Shown: positions 42,374-51,894, counted from the first letter of the stretch. The stretch: DNA of 64,000 nt from Kineosporiaceae bacterium (GCA_016794595.1 JAEUJN010000017.1:36549-100548), one strand, 5' to 3'. The notes: generated by a model not told the origin, from the sequence alone. Translations and numbers: made by a program.

Positions 42374-43106
42374 TCAACCGGCCGGCGCGGTGGCCGGCGC
42401 CCGCACCACCTCGGCTCCCCAGGAGCCGATCCCGGTGTCCCCTTCGGGGGTGCAGCCCAGTCCTCCTCCTCGGCGATGGCGACTGGCGTGGTCGTCGTCC
42501 GCATCCAGTCGAGGGGTAGCGCAGTGCCGTCCCAGTGCCCGTCCTGCAAGGCGAACTGGCCGATGGTGGGCCAGTCCCGCGGGGTGGCCCACAAGTGGGA
42601 GGAACAGGCGAGGTGGCCGGTCGCGTCGGGCTCCCAGATGGCCGAGCTGACACCGAGTGAGTCGAACAGCAGGCGCTCGGCGAGATCGGTCCCCAGCCCG
42701 GAGCGCTGGTGCAGCACGCTGCACAGGATGTTCGTGGTGCCGGAGGAGTACTGCTGACAGCTGCCGGGTTCGTGGGCCAGAGGCAGGGACGCCGCGTACC
42801 CGGCGATGTCGTCCTCGAGGTGGACCGCGCCGTCCTCGCCGAGGGCGGCCTCCAGCGCCTCGTGCAGCGCGGCGGCGGTGGAGGGGGTGACGGTTCCCTC
42901 GGGAAGGGGTGGGGAGGACTCGTCGGGGGGTGCGGCCGGGTCGGACACCGTGGTGCGTAGATAGGGCACCAACGGGTTCGGCGGCAGTCGGCGTCCGGGG
43001 CCTCGGGACCGCGTCCGGCCACCAACCGCGCCGCCCAGGCGTTGTGCGCGGCGACCAGCACCGCCACCACGACCAGCACGGTCCGACGCCATCCCGTGGC
43101 GGGCAA
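42374..43106 (-). pseudogene. Degenerate serine hydrolase (beta-lactamase/transpeptidase fold)
   Basis: Three frames carry pieces of one gene. An N-terminal membrane segment (V-L-V-V-V-A-V-L-V-A-A-H-N-A-W-A-A-R) starts at TTG 43106. A second frame holds Q-Y-S-S-G-T-T-N-I-L, W-A-T-P-R-D-W and D-G-x-W-D-G-T, typical of class C-like serine hydrolases (6-aminohexanoate-dimer hydrolase type). A third frame holds the C-terminus (W-G-A-E-V-V-R-A-P). The region with the catalytic S-x-x-K is missing, so besides two frameshifts there is an internal deletion of roughly 100-150 codons. The protein cannot be active. Confidence 0.72.
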
Positions 43107-43132
43107 GGGGTAGGGGTCGGTGGACCGTGCCC

Positions 43133-43957
43133 TCAGGAGGTTGGTGGGGCCAGGAACTGCCGGGCGCCGCGCAGCCGGGTTCGCAGGACCGCCTGGGTGC
43201 GGGTGCAGTCGAGCCGGACGTCGAGTGGTCCGGGCGGGCCGCTGGCCGCGCGGTGTCCCTGCGGCAGCGACCCCGGGTCCAGCCCGTCCCGGCGCGCGAT
43301 CAGCACCCCCAGGTCGTATCGGCTGAGCGCGTCGGCCCCGGCGACGTGGTGGATGCCGGACCGTGCGGACGCCGCGAGTTCGAGCAGCGCGTCGGCGAGA
43401 TCGGCGGCGTGGACGGGGCAGCGCACCTCGTCGGTGAACAGCACCCCTGGCGCGCCACCGGTCAGCGAGTGCACCAGGGCCTCGGTGGGGGAGTCGCCGT
43501 CGGCGATGATCAAGGACGTGCGGGCGATGACGGCGCTCGGGGCCACGCCCGCGATCGCGGTCTCGGCGAACGCCTTGGCCCGGCCGTACGCGCTGATCGG
43601 GTCGGGGGTGCTGTCCTCGTCGTAGTGCACCCTCGCCCCGGAGAAGACGACGTCCGTCGACACGTGCACGAGATGTGCCCCGACCTGTGCCGCGCCGTGC
43701 GCCACGGCCACCGCCCCGTCGGCCGTGATCGCCCGGTCGTCCTTGCGGTAGGCGCAGTTGATCACCATGCGGGGGCGGAGCTGCTCGATCAACGCCTGCG
43801 TTGCCTGCTGGTCGCGCAGGTCGAGCGGGTGCCAGTCGGCGTCCGTGGTCTGCGGGTGCTCGTGGAAGGTGGCCGCCACCCGGGCCCCGGATCGTTGCGC
43901 CCGCCGGACGACGTGCGCGCCCAGCAGGCCGCTGCCGCCGACCACGAAGAGGTCCAT
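43133..43957 (-). CDS. RmlD-like NAD(P)-dependent sugar-nucleotide reductase / SDR
   Basis: A 274-residue extended SDR with G-G-S-G-L-L-G-A-H-V at the N-terminus, V-S-T-D-V-V-F-S-G near residue 108 and the catalytic Y-G-R-A-K near residue 128, the pattern of dTDP-4-dehydrorhamnose reductases. No other rhamnose genes are nearby, so a different sugar or imine substrate is possible. ATG at 43957; the longer open frame to 44443 crosses the tRNA-Gly region and is not coding. Confidence 0.8.
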   Translation of the reverse strand: MDLFVVGGSGLLGAHVVRRAQRSGARVAATFHEHPQTTDADWHPLDLRDQQATQALIEQLRPRMVINCAYRKDDRAITADGAVAVAHGAAQVGAHLVHVSTDVVFSGARVHYDEDSTPDPISAYGRAKAFAETAIAGVAPSAVIARTSLIIADGDSPTEALVHSLTGGAPGVLFTDEVRCPVHAADLADALLELAASARSGIHHVAGADALSRYDLGVLIARRDGLDPGSLPQGHRAASGPPGPLDVRLDCTRTQAVLRTRLRGARQFLAPPTS

Positions 43958-44333
43958 CACCGCACGGTACAGCCGCTTGCGTGCTCGATTTCCGCCGCGG
44001 GGCTGGGGGTGTGTGGGTGGCTGCGGCCGGCCCGGACCTGTCCTCGGTGAGAGGCTGCCCAGACCCTGATCGACACCGCAGCGACTCACGGCCTGGGCCG
44101 CCCGGACCTGATCCGACTGATCGAGGAGCTGACGTGAGCCCTTCAGCCGCACCGGGTTCGGGTCCGTTCGCGGTCCACGCCGGTCGAGTGACCAACTGGC
44201 CCCTGGTCCTGGTCGATGGGGGGAGCAGACCTGCGACGGCGATGGGCCGTCTGACCTGGCATGAGGCGATGGAGCGGGTGACGGGATCCGTCGGTCGCTG
44301 CGCGACCTCCTCCCGATTCCCGGCTCGCCTGGT
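43958..44333. other. 376-base region without a recognisable gene
   Basis: It lies upstream of the SDR (promoter expected at its left end). Positions about 44050-44137 read like a short C-terminal tail (D-L-I-R-L-I-E-E-L-T) with no start, and a GTG at 44134 opens a frame that runs on into the tRNA-Gly gene in antisense. Neither is supported as a gene; a fragment of a lost gene is possible. Confidence 0.5.
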
Positions 44334-44386
44334 CTCGTGTCGAAGGGCCGACCCGATGAAGCGTTGGGCCGGCCCTTCGACACGAG
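44334..44386 (-). terminator. tRNA-Gly terminator
   Basis: Perfect 16-base arms at 44334-44349 and 44371-44386 with a 21-base loop. The right arm abuts the tRNA 3' end (minus strand), so the hairpin begins directly after the mature tRNA. Confidence 0.88.
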
Positions 44387-44457
44387 AGCGGGTGACGGGA
44401 ATCGAACCCGCATGACCAGCTTGGAAGGCTGGGGCTCTACCATTGAGCTACACCCGC
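44387..44457 (-). tRNA. tRNA-Gly (anticodon TCC)
   Basis: A 71-base cloverleaf with acceptor GCGGGTG/CACCCGC, discriminator T, D-loop AGCTCAATGGTAGAGC, anticodon loop CTTCCAA and T-loop GGTTCGATTCC. CCA is not encoded. Confidence 0.96.
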
Positions 44458-44611
44458 AGGGCGCCGGCCTCGATCGGGTATCCCGTCGGGATCGGCGCCT
44501 CGACCGCGTAGCCTAGTGCGTGCTCGCCCTCGGTGACCACGCGGCCGCGACCCTGTGCCGCTCGCCGGCGACCGGCCCCGGCGACGAGGCCGGCCGCACT
44601 GGGGTGAGCGC

Positions 44612-44685
44612 CGGGGTATGGCGCAGTTTGGTAGCGCGTCCGCTTTGGGAGCGGAAGGCCGTCGGTTCGAATCCGGCTACCCCGA
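44612..44685 (+). tRNA. tRNA-Pro (anticodon TGG)
   Basis: A 74-base cloverleaf with acceptor CGGGGTA/TACCCCG, discriminator A, anticodon loop TTTGGGA and T-loop GGTTCGAATCC. CCA is not encoded. It is divergent from tRNA-Gly, 154 bases away. Confidence 0.96.
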
Positions 44686-44690
44686 CCCGG

Positions 44691-44723
44691 AAGGCCCGCC
44701 CGGCGCCAGCCGGAGCGGGCCTT
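44691..44723 (+). terminator. tRNA-Pro terminator
   Basis: Arms AAGGCCCGC (44691-44699) and GCGGGCCTT (44715-44723) pair perfectly around a 15-base loop, six bases after the tRNA 3' end. Confidence 0.8.
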
Positions 44724-44751
44724 CGTGTCACCCGGTTTGCCGGCAGGACCA

Positions 44752-44811
44752 CCCACCCCCCGTGATCATGCACTTTCGAATGTTCGAAAGTGCATGATCA
44801 CGGGGGGTGGG
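44752..44811. repeat. Palindrome family B, copy 2
   Basis: Arms 44752-44780 and 44783-44811 are 29 bases each, perfectly complementary, with a 2-base centre (TG). The core is GTGATCATGCACTTTCGAA. A G-rich run follows. It lies between the tRNA-Pro terminator and the tig promoter region. With almost no loop it would form a cruciform in DNA rather than an efficient RNA hairpin terminator. Confidence 0.9.
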
Positions 44812-44971
44812 GCGGGGGCGCCGCAGCGGCGGACGGCGAGGTGCCGGGAGGCGGCTACGATGACCGTTTCGAGGCACGTTCGCAGCACGTCGCACGCCGT
44901 CGGGCCCGCACGTACCCCCTGAGCAGGCCCCGCAAGGCATCGCCCCCAACCGCCCGCAGGAGAGAACTGTC

Positions 44972-46384
44972 GTGAAGAGCGCCGTCGAGTCCCTCAACCC
45001 GACCCGGGTCAAGCTGACCGTCGAGGTCCCCTACGAGGAGCTCGCGCCCAGCGTGGACGCCGCCTACAAGACCATCTCCCAGCAGGTGAACATCCCCGGC
45101 TTCCGCAAGGGCAAGGTGCCCCCGCGCATCATCGACCAGCGCATCGGGCGGGGGGCCGTCCTGGAGGAGGCCGTCAACCACGCGCTGCCGCAGTTCTACG
45201 CCAAGGCCGTGCAGGAGGTCGACGTCCGCCCGCTCGGTCAGCCCCAGGTAGAGGTGACCGACGTGCCCGCCGGCACCGACGGCGACCTCAAGTTCACCGT
45301 CGAGGTGGACGTCCGGCCGCAGATCGAGCTGCCCGATCTGGACGCCCTGACCGTCACGGTGGACGACGCCGAGGTCACCGAGGCGGATGTCGACGAGCGG
45401 GTGACCAGCCTGCGTGAGCGGTTCGGCACCCTGTTGCCGGCCGACCGCGCCGCGGTCGACGGCGACTTCGTGACCATCGACCTGACCGCCGCGGTGGACG
45501 GGGAGGAGATCGACTCGGTCAAGGGCATCTCCTACCAGATCGGCACCGGCACCATGCTCGAGGGCATGGACGAGGCCCTGATCGGCCTGTCCGCCGAGGA
45601 GACCACCAGCTTCGACGCGCCGCTGGCCGGCGGCGACCGCAAGGGCGAGATCGCCCACGTCACCCTCACCCTGCAGGCGGTCAAGGAGCGCCAGCTGCCC
45701 GAGCTGGACGACGACTTCGCCCAGCTCGCCTCCGAGTTCGACACCCTGGACGAGCTGCGCGAGGACCTGCGCTCCCAGGCGGCTCAGATGAAGACCTTCG
45801 AGCAGGGGGTCCAGGCGCGCGAGCGCCTGGTCGAGCAGCTGCTCGAGACCCTCGACATCCCGGTGCCGGACGGCGTGATCGCCGACGAGGTGCACCATCA
45901 CCTCGAGGGTGAGGGCCGGCTCGAGGACGAGGAACACCGGGCCGAGGTGGAGGCCGAGGCGCGCAAGGCACTGCGGGCCCAGCTGTTGCTGGACGCCATC
46001 GTCGAGAAGGAAGAGGTCCAGGTCGGCCAGCGTGAGCTGGTGGAGTACCTGGTCCAGGCCTCTCAGCAGTACGGCATGGACCCCAACGAGTTCATGAAGG
46101 CCGTCGGCGAATCCGGGCAGGTTCCCGCCATGGTCGCCGAGGTCGCGCGGCGCAAGGCACTGGCGGTCGTCCTGTCCAAGGCGGCGGTCACCGACGCCTC
46201 GGGTAACGCCATCGACCTCGGCTCCCTCTTCAACGCCGACGAGGACGAGGACGGCGAGGGCGAGGGCGAGGACGCCGACCAGCCGCTGCCGGTCGAACCG
46301 GTCGGCGCGTCGGCCGGTGACCCCAGCGCCGTCTCGATCAGTGACATCGGGGGCTTCGTTCCCGACGAGCCCGTCGCCCAGTAA
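44972..46384 (+). CDS. tig: Trigger factor
   Basis: A 470-residue ribosome-associated chaperone. The ribosome-binding signature G-F-R-K-G-K lies near residue 45, the FKBP-type prolyl isomerase domain at about 160-245 and the helical substrate-binding arms follow. The last 60 residues are acidic (D-E-D-E-D-G-E-G) and typical of actinomycete trigger factors. AGGAGA at 44958-44963 precedes the GTG start. It heads the tig - (kinase) - clpP1 - clpP2 - clpX region, the usual actinomycete order except for the kinase between. Confidence 0.97.
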   Translation: MKSAVESLNPTRVKLTVEVPYEELAPSVDAAYKTISQQVNIPGFRKGKVPPRIIDQRIGRGAVLEEAVNHALPQFYAKAVQEVDVRPLGQPQVEVTDVPAGTDGDLKFTVEVDVRPQIELPDLDALTVTVDDAEVTEADVDERVTSLRERFGTLLPADRAAVDGDFVTIDLTAAVDGEEIDSVKGISYQIGTGTMLEGMDEALIGLSAEETTSFDAPLAGGDRKGEIAHVTLTLQAVKERQLPELDDDFAQLASEFDTLDELREDLRSQAAQMKTFEQGVQARERLVEQLLETLDIPVPDGVIADEVHHHLEGEGRLEDEEHRAEVEAEARKALRAQLLLDAIVEKEEVQVGQRELVEYLVQASQQYGMDPNEFMKAVGESGQVPAMVAEVARRKALAVVLSKAAVTDASGNAIDLGSLFNADEDEDGEGEGEDADQPLPVEPVGASAGDPSAVSISDIGGFVPDEPVAQ

Positions 46385-46451
46385 CCTTTCCGCGCGTCTG
46401 TGGTGATTCGTCGCCCGGATGCGACCGGCGGAACAGGACGGGGGTGGCTGC

Positions 46452-49007
46452 GTGACGGAGCCGCAGCTTGCCCCTCTGGGACCGGACGACCCCCGGCAGA
46501 TCGGGGAGTACCGCCTGCGCGGCATCCTGGGCAGCGGCGGGATGGCCAAGGTCTACCTGGGCATCTCACCCGGTGGGCGCCGGTTCGCGATCAAGGTCGT
46601 GCACTCGGTACTGGCCGCCAGCCCCGAGTTCCGTGACCGCTTCCGGCGCGAGATCGAGGCCGCCCGGCAACTGAGCGGCGTCTACTCCCCGGGGGTGGAC
46701 TCCTTCGATGTCGATGCCCCCAGCCCGTGGATGGCCACCCGGTTCATCAACGGCCGCTCGCTGCAACAGCGGGTCGACGCCGAGGGGCCGATGCCCGCCG
46801 AGGAGGCGCGCCAGATCGTGCTCGGCCTGGCCGAGGCGCTGCACGGCATCCACCGGGCCGGTTACGTCCACCGCGACATCAAGCCGTCCAACGTGGTCTT
46901 CGATGCCGATGGTCCGCATGTGATCGACTTCGGCATCATCGCCAAGGCGGCCGAGGAGTCCGGGCTGACCGGCAGCGGGCAGGTGATCGGGACGCCGCGC
47001 TACCTCGCTCCGGAGCGGATGGCGGGGGACCGGGCCACCTCGGCCAGTGACATGTACTCCCTGGGCGCGCTACTGCACTTCCTGCTCACCGGGACCACCC
47101 CGACCATCGTCGGCGGCCGGCCGGACACCGCGGCCATCGACGACCCGCACCTGGCGGCCGTGGTCCGCGAGTGCCTCGACCTCGACCCGGCGCGCCGTCC
47201 CACGGCCCGGGAACTGCTCGGTGGTCTCGACCTGGACGCGCCCCCGCTCGTCGCGACCCAGCAGGTGTCGACGCCGCCTGCCAGCTCACCCACGCCGACG
47301 GTCCTCGCGCCCACCACCCCGCCGCCGACCCTGGTCACTCCCGTCACCGTGACCGTGGCCCCGCAACCCGTGGCCCCGCCAACCGTGGCCCCGCAACCCG
47401 TGGCCCCGCCAACCGTGGTGACGTCCGTCCCGACCCCCACAACGGCGCCACCGCCTGACCAGCCACTTCCCGACCGGCCTTCGCCCGACCGGGGCCGTCG
47501 CCGAGCCGTGATCGGCGCGGTGCTCGCCGTCCTGCTGCTCGCGGTCGCGGGGCTGGGGATCAACGCCCTGCGGGACCGGGACGAGTCGCCCCCCGCAAGC
47601 GCGACCGGTTCCTGCCCCCGGTTGCCGACCGGTGAGGACGTCCTGTCGGCGACGGGAACGGCTGCGGACGGCTCTTGCTATGGCTTCACCGACGGCATCG
47701 GGGCCGACGGCCAGGCCGGCTTCGGGCGCGACCCGGCTGCGCTGCGGCTGCAGGCCGAGATCTTCGCCGCCAACCGTGCGGCGGCCGCCACCGAACGCGG
47801 GCCGAACGATCTGACCGTGATCTGGCTGGGGTCGCTGTCCTGCCCGGCCTATACGCCGGCGGGTGCCTGCCAGGACGGACGTGACTACGACGCCGAGCGG
47901 CAGGCGTTACAGGCCCTGCGCCTCTCGCAAGGGCGGACCGAACTCGGCGGTCGGTTGCGGGTGGTGATCGCCGACGGTGGCGCCGACATGCGCCAGGCCG
48001 GGGACGTCGTCCGGCTGATCACAGCCAAGCGGGCGTTGCTGGGGCGGGTTGTGGCCGTCGGCGGCGGTGACAGCCGCGATGTCACCAAGCAGGCGTTCAA
48101 CGATCTGATCGATGCCGGAATCCCTTTCGTGGCACCGAATCTCACCTCGGACGACGACGGCCCTGGCCTGCCGTTCGTGAACCGGCCAGGGTATCTGCAG
48201 CTGTCGGTGCCCAACCAGAACCAGGCCGATGCGGCCATCGACTTCATCGCCGCGCACACCCCCGGTACAACGGCGCGCGAGGTGCTCGTCTATCACGTGC
48301 CCGACCCCGGTGACCTCTACACCACCTCGTTCGCCCGCGATGTCCAGAACTCGGCCCGATCGAATCCGCGTACCGCCGCCGGCCCGGCGCGGATCATCTC
48401 GACGCCCGAGGACATCCCGCGGTCGGTCTGCCGCAGCAGCTCCGGAACCGGTCCGGCCACCGCCGTGGTCTTCGTCGATCGCTGGAACACCTTCGGTCCC
48501 TTCGCGGACGCCGTGACCCGGTTGTGTGGGGCGGCCGGTCCAGCCCTGGTCGTGGGTGGCGATTCGGTGAACCGCTTCATGACCAACGACGCGGCGCGTG
48601 CCGCCGTCCGGGCACCCTGGCCCCTGGCGTACTTCAAGAAGGGCGCCCAATGCTCCGAGTTGGTCCAGCGCGCCGCGCGATCCCCGCGCGGTGAGGCAGC
48701 GCGGCTGCTCGCCGCCGCGCGAGCCGACCTCGGCGCCTGCCGGACGTCGGGGGCTCAGCTCGGTGACCATGTCTCGCTGGTCTGGGATGGGGTGGCCGTC
48801 GGTGCGGCTGCTGTCGAACCGGGGACGGGCGGCACGGTGCGCGATGTGGCGGTGTCCGGGGCGATCAACGACTACGCGATCCGTTCAGGCGTTGTCACCT
48901 GGCCGGACGGCGCTGTGATGAGGCCCCTGTGCGTGATGACCGTCGACCGCAGCGATGGCGGCGGTCGATCGCAGGCCAACTGCACCGCCGCATTCCCCGT
49001 TCGGTGA
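46452..49007 (+). CDS. Receptor Ser/Thr protein kinase with periplasmic-binding-protein-like extracellular domain
   Basis: An 851-residue membrane kinase. The kinase domain (about 17-275) is complete: G-S-G-G-M-A-K-V-Y, A-I-K lysine, H-R-D-I-K-P-S-N catalytic loop, D-F-G and A-P-E. A Pro/Val/Thr-rich juxtamembrane stretch with a 30-base DNA repeat leads to one membrane helix (about 353-373). The outside part (about 390-851) looks like a type 1 periplasmic binding protein of the branched-chain amino-acid/ANF-receptor kind, with two lobes and several Cys. It probably binds a small ligand and signals to the kinase. GTG at 46452 is preferred; an ATG at 46419 is possible. Confidence 0.85.
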   Translation: MTEPQLAPLGPDDPRQIGEYRLRGILGSGGMAKVYLGISPGGRRFAIKVVHSVLAASPEFRDRFRREIEAARQLSGVYSPGVDSFDVDAPSPWMATRFINGRSLQQRVDAEGPMPAEEARQIVLGLAEALHGIHRAGYVHRDIKPSNVVFDADGPHVIDFGIIAKAAEESGLTGSGQVIGTPRYLAPERMAGDRATSASDMYSLGALLHFLLTGTTPTIVGGRPDTAAIDDPHLAAVVRECLDLDPARRPTARELLGGLDLDAPPLVATQQVSTPPASSPTPTVLAPTTPPPTLVTPVTVTVAPQPVAPPTVAPQPVAPPTVVTSVPTPTTAPPPDQPLPDRPSPDRGRRRAVIGAVLAVLLLAVAGLGINALRDRDESPPASATGSCPRLPTGEDVLSATGTAADGSCYGFTDGIGADGQAGFGRDPAALRLQAEIFAANRAAAATERGPNDLTVIWLGSLSCPAYTPAGACQDGRDYDAERQALQALRLSQGRTELGGRLRVVIADGGADMRQAGDVVRLITAKRALLGRVVAVGGGDSRDVTKQAFNDLIDAGIPFVAPNLTSDDDGPGLPFVNRPGYLQLSVPNQNQADAAIDFIAAHTPGTTAREVLVYHVPDPGDLYTTSFARDVQNSARSNPRTAAGPARIISTPEDIPRSVCRSSSGTGPATAVVFVDRWNTFGPFADAVTRLCGAAGPALVVGGDSVNRFMTNDAARAAVRAPWPLAYFKKGAQCSELVQRAARSPRGEAARLLAAARADLGACRTSGAQLGDHVSLVWDGVAVGAAAVEPGTGGTVRDVAVSGAINDYAIRSGVVTWPDGAVMRPLCVMTVDRSDGGGRSQANCTAAFPVR
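47355..47414 (+). repeat. Two identical 30-base repeats in the kinase linker
   Basis: Units 47355-47384 and 47385-47414 are identical and encode V-A-P-Q-P-V-A-P-P-T twice. They lie in the juxtamembrane Pro-rich region and may vary in copy number. Confidence 0.88.
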
Positions 49008-49178
49008 GCCGTTGCCGACCGTGCGCCGTGAGCGAACACGCCTCGGGCCGGGAGCAATTGGTGGCGATGGTGGCGTTAGTGTCGGCAACAACCGGGTGGC
49101 CCCCTCACCCGCCCCGTCCCTTCGGCGCCCAGCGTTCGGAGCCCGGGGTTCCCATCGAGCCGGGGAGCGGAGAGCTTC

Positions 49179-49823
49179 GTGAGCGACCTGATCGTGCCTG
49201 ACCTCGCGGCGCCGGGCATCGCCCGGTCCCAGCCGGGTCTGGGCCTGGACGAACACATCTACAACCGTCTGCTCAAGGACCGGATCATCTTCCTCGGTTC
49301 CGAGGTGCGCGACGAGAACGCCAACGCGATCTGTGCGCAGATGCTGCTGCTGGCGGCCGAGGACCCCGAGAAGGACATCTACCTCTACATCAACTCCCCG
49401 GGTGGCTCGGTGACCGCAGGTATGGCGATCTACGACACCATGCAGTTCATCCAGCCGGACGTCGCGACCGTGGCCATGGGCCTGGCCGCCTCGATGGGGC
49501 AGTTCCTGCTCTCCTCGGGCACCAAGGGCAAGCGGTACGCCCTGCCCCACGCCCGGGTGATGATGCACCAGCCGCTGGGTGGCATCGGTGGAACGGCCAG
49601 CGACATCAAGATCCAGGCCGAGCTGATCCTGCACATGAAGAAGCAGATGGCCACTCTGATCTCCGAGCAGACCGGGCAGAGCGTGGAGACCATCGAGCGC
49701 GATTCCGACCGTGACCGCTGGTTCACCGCGGACAAGGCCATGGAGTACGGCCTCGTCGACCACGTCGTCAGCCGGGCCGGTCAGGTCAGTGGCGGCGGTG
49801 GCACCGGCGCCGACGCGGCCTGA
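49179..49823 (+). CDS. clpP1: ATP-dependent Clp protease proteolytic subunit 1
   Basis: A 214-residue ClpP. The catalytic Ser is in A-S-M-G-Q near residue 106, His in M-M-H-Q-P near 131 and Asp in the D-S-D-R-D segment near 180. Actinomycetes need a mixed ClpP1P2 barrel, and the second subunit follows 50 bases later. GTG start with GGGGAGCGGAGAG upstream. The 171 bases before it hold the operon promoter; I see no clear ClgR-type palindrome there. Confidence 0.96.
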   Translation: MSDLIVPDLAAPGIARSQPGLGLDEHIYNRLLKDRIIFLGSEVRDENANAICAQMLLLAAEDPEKDIYLYINSPGGSVTAGMAIYDTMQFIQPDVATVAMGLAASMGQFLLSSGTKGKRYALPHARVMMHQPLGGIGGTASDIKIQAELILHMKKQMATLISEQTGQSVETIERDSDRDRWFTADKAMEYGLVDHVVSRAGQVSGGGGTGADAA

Positions 49824-49873
49824 ATGCCGCCCACCAACTCTCGCCGAGACACGTGACGACAGGAGCAGGGCAG

Positions 49874-50494
49874 ATGAACCCCACGGGCCGCTACATCGTG
49901 CCGCAGTTCGAGGAGCGCACCGCTTACGGCTACAAGCGCCAGGACCCGTACAACAAGCTGTTCGAGGACCGGATCATCTTCCTCGGCGCCCCGGTGGACG
50001 ACACCTCGGCGGACGACATCATGGCGCAGCTGATCGTGCTGGAGTCGGCCGACACCGACCGTGACATCACGATGTACATCAACTCACCCGGTGGCTCGTT
50101 CACCGCGCTGACGGCGATCTACGACACCATGCAGTACATCAAGCCGGACATCATGACCGTGTGCCTGGGGCAGGCGGCCTCGGCGGCCGCCGTCCTGCTC
50201 GCGGCCGGGACCCAGGGCAAGCGACTGGCCCTGCCGAACGCCCGGGTGATGATCCACCAGCCCGCCCTGGCCGGCAGTGACTACGGCCAGGCCAGCGACA
50301 TCGAGATCCAGGCCAACGAGGTGCTCCGGATGCGCGAGTGGCTGGAGGAGATCCTCTCCAAGCACTCCAACCGCACGGTCGAGCAGGTGCGCAGCGACAT
50401 CGAGCGCGACAAGATCCTCACCGCCGAGCAGGCGGTGGAGTACGGCCTGGTCGACCAGGTCCTGGCGAGCCGTAAGGGCAAAGGCAACCAGTAG
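49874..50494 (+). CDS. clpP2: ATP-dependent Clp protease proteolytic subunit 2
   Basis: A 206-residue ClpP paralogue with Ser in A-S-A-A-A near residue 100, His in M-I-H-Q-P and the Asp of the triad in the later D-I-E-R-D block. The ATG at 49874 is chosen because AGGAG (49860-49864) lies 9 bases upstream; a GTG at 49853 is in frame. It forms the mixed barrel with ClpP1, served by ClpX or ClpC. Confidence 0.95.
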   Translation: MNPTGRYIVPQFEERTAYGYKRQDPYNKLFEDRIIFLGAPVDDTSADDIMAQLIVLESADTDRDITMYINSPGGSFTALTAIYDTMQYIKPDIMTVCLGQAASAAAVLLAAGTQGKRLALPNARVMIHQPALAGSDYGQASDIEIQANEVLRMREWLEEILSKHSNRTVEQVRSDIERDKILTAEQAVEYGLVDQVLASRKGKGNQ

Positions 50495-50561
50495 AGGGCC
50501 CCGACACCCTCGGGCCATGCCATGCGCATATCCGCTGACATCGGGCCTGGGGTGGCGTTCA

Positions 50562-50591
50562 ATGGGTAGCAACGCGCCCATGGGTAGTAAC
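50562..50591 (+). repeat. Direct repeat upstream of clpX
   Basis: Two 12-base units, 50562-50573 and 50580-50591 (ATGGGTAGYAAC), start 18 bases apart and lie 22 bases before the clpX start, which would put a regulator on one face of the helix. They overlap TAGNAA words that could also be -10 elements. Confidence 0.6.
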
Positions 50592-50613
50592 CGGGATTCG
50601 GGAAGGACACCTC

Positions 50614-51894
50614 GTGGCACGCATCGGTGACGGCGGCGACCTGTTGAAGTGCTCGTTCTGCGGAAAGAGCCAGAAGCAGGTGAAGAAGCTGATCGCCGGT
50701 CCAGGTGTCTACATCTGCGACGAGTGCATCGATCTGTGCAACGAGATCATCGAGGAGGAGCTGGCCGAGGCCAGTGAACTGGGCCTGGTCGAGCTGCCCA
50801 AGCCCAAGGAGATCTTCGAGTTCCTGGAGCAGTACGTCGTCGGCCAGGAGCCGGCGAAGAAGTCGCTCGCGGTGGCGGTCTACAACCACTACAAGCGCAT
50901 CCAGGCGGGTGAACCCTCCCGCCGCGGCGAGGATCCGATCGAGATCGCCAAGTCGAACATCCTGCTCATCGGGCCCACCGGCTGCGGCAAGACCTATCTC
51001 GCCCAGACCCTGGCGAAGATGCTCAACGTGCCGTTCGCCATCGCCGACGCCACCGCGCTGACCGAGGCCGGCTACGTCGGCGAGGATGTCGAGAACATCC
51101 TGCTCAAACTGATCCAGGCCGCCGACTATGACGTCAAGAAGGCCGAGACCGGGATCATCTACATCGACGAGGTCGACAAGATCGCCCGCAAGAGCGAGAA
51201 CCCGTCGATCACCCGGGACGTCTCCGGCGAGGGCGTGCAGCAGGCCCTGTTGAAGATCCTCGAGGGGACGACGGCGAGCGTGCCGCCGCAGGGGGGCCGC
51301 AAGCACCCGCACCAGGAGTTCATCCAGATCGACACCACCAACGTGCTGTTCATCGTGGGTGGTGCCTTCGCCGGGCTGGAGACCATCATCAGCCAGCGGG
51401 TCGGCAAGCGCGGGATCGGGTTCGGTGCCCAGTTGCACACCCGCCGCGAGGAGTCCGACACCTACGCCGACGTCATGCCCGAGGACCTGCTGAAGTTCGG
51501 CCTGATCCCCGAGTTCATCGGCCGGCTCCCGGTGATCACCACGGTGACCAACCTCGACCGCGACGCGCTGGTCTCGATCCTGACCACACCGAAGAACGCC
51601 CTGGTCAAGCAGTACCAGCGGATGTTCGAGATCGACGGCGTCGAGCTGGAGTTCAGTGACGACGCGCTCGAGGCGGTGGCCGACCAGGCGATCCTGCGTG
51701 GCACCGGTGCGCGTGGCCTGCGGGCGATCATGGAGGAAGTCCTGCTGCCGGTCATGTTCGACGTCCCGAGCCGGGACGACGTGGCGCGCGTCGTGGTCTC
51801 ACGCGAGGTCGTGCTGAACAACGTCAACCCCACCCTGGTGCCCCGTGAGGCGCCGGTGCGCAAGCCGCGCACGCCGCGCGAGAAGAGCGCCTGA
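50614..51894 (+). CDS. clpX: ClpX ATP-dependent unfoldase
   Basis: A 426-residue AAA+ unfoldase. It has an N-terminal C4 zinc-binding domain (C-S-F-C and C-D-E-C), Walker A G-P-T-G-C-G-K-T near residue 122, Walker [10 protein letters not shown], the pore loop G-Y-V-G and the I-G-F loop for ClpP docking. It delivers substrates to ClpP1P2. GTG start after GGAAGGA. The 119 bases after clpP2 may contain a separate clpX promoter. Confidence 0.97.
   Translation: MARIGDGGDLLKCSFCGKSQKQVKKLIAGPGVYICDECIDLCNEIIEEELAEASELGLVELPKPKEIFEFLEQYVVGQEPAKKSLAVAVYNHYKRIQAGEPSRRGEDPIEIAKSNILLIGPTGCGKTYLAQTLAKMLNVPFAIADATALTEAGYVGEDVENILLKLIQAADYDVKKAETGIIYIDEVDKIARKSENPSITRDVSGEGVQQALLKILEGTTASVPPQGGRKHPHQEFIQIDTTNVLFIVGGAFAGLETIISQRVGKRGIGFGAQLHTRREESDTYADVMPEDLLKFGLIPEFIGRLPVITTVTNLDRDALVSILTTPKNALVKQYQRMFEIDGVELEFSDDALEAVADQAILRGTGARGLRAIMEEVLLPVMFDVPSRDDVARVVVSREVVLNNVNPTLVPREAPVRKPRTPREKSA

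Noticed and set aside
44134..44415. Small plus-strand ORF starting at GTG 44134
   Set aside because: It runs antisense into tRNA-Gly and over its terminator, with no homology or convincing ribosome site.
49008..49178. ClgR-type operator before clpP1
   Set aside because: Only half-site-like words (GCGAACA, CGTTCGG) were seen, with wrong spacing; no palindrome could be supported.
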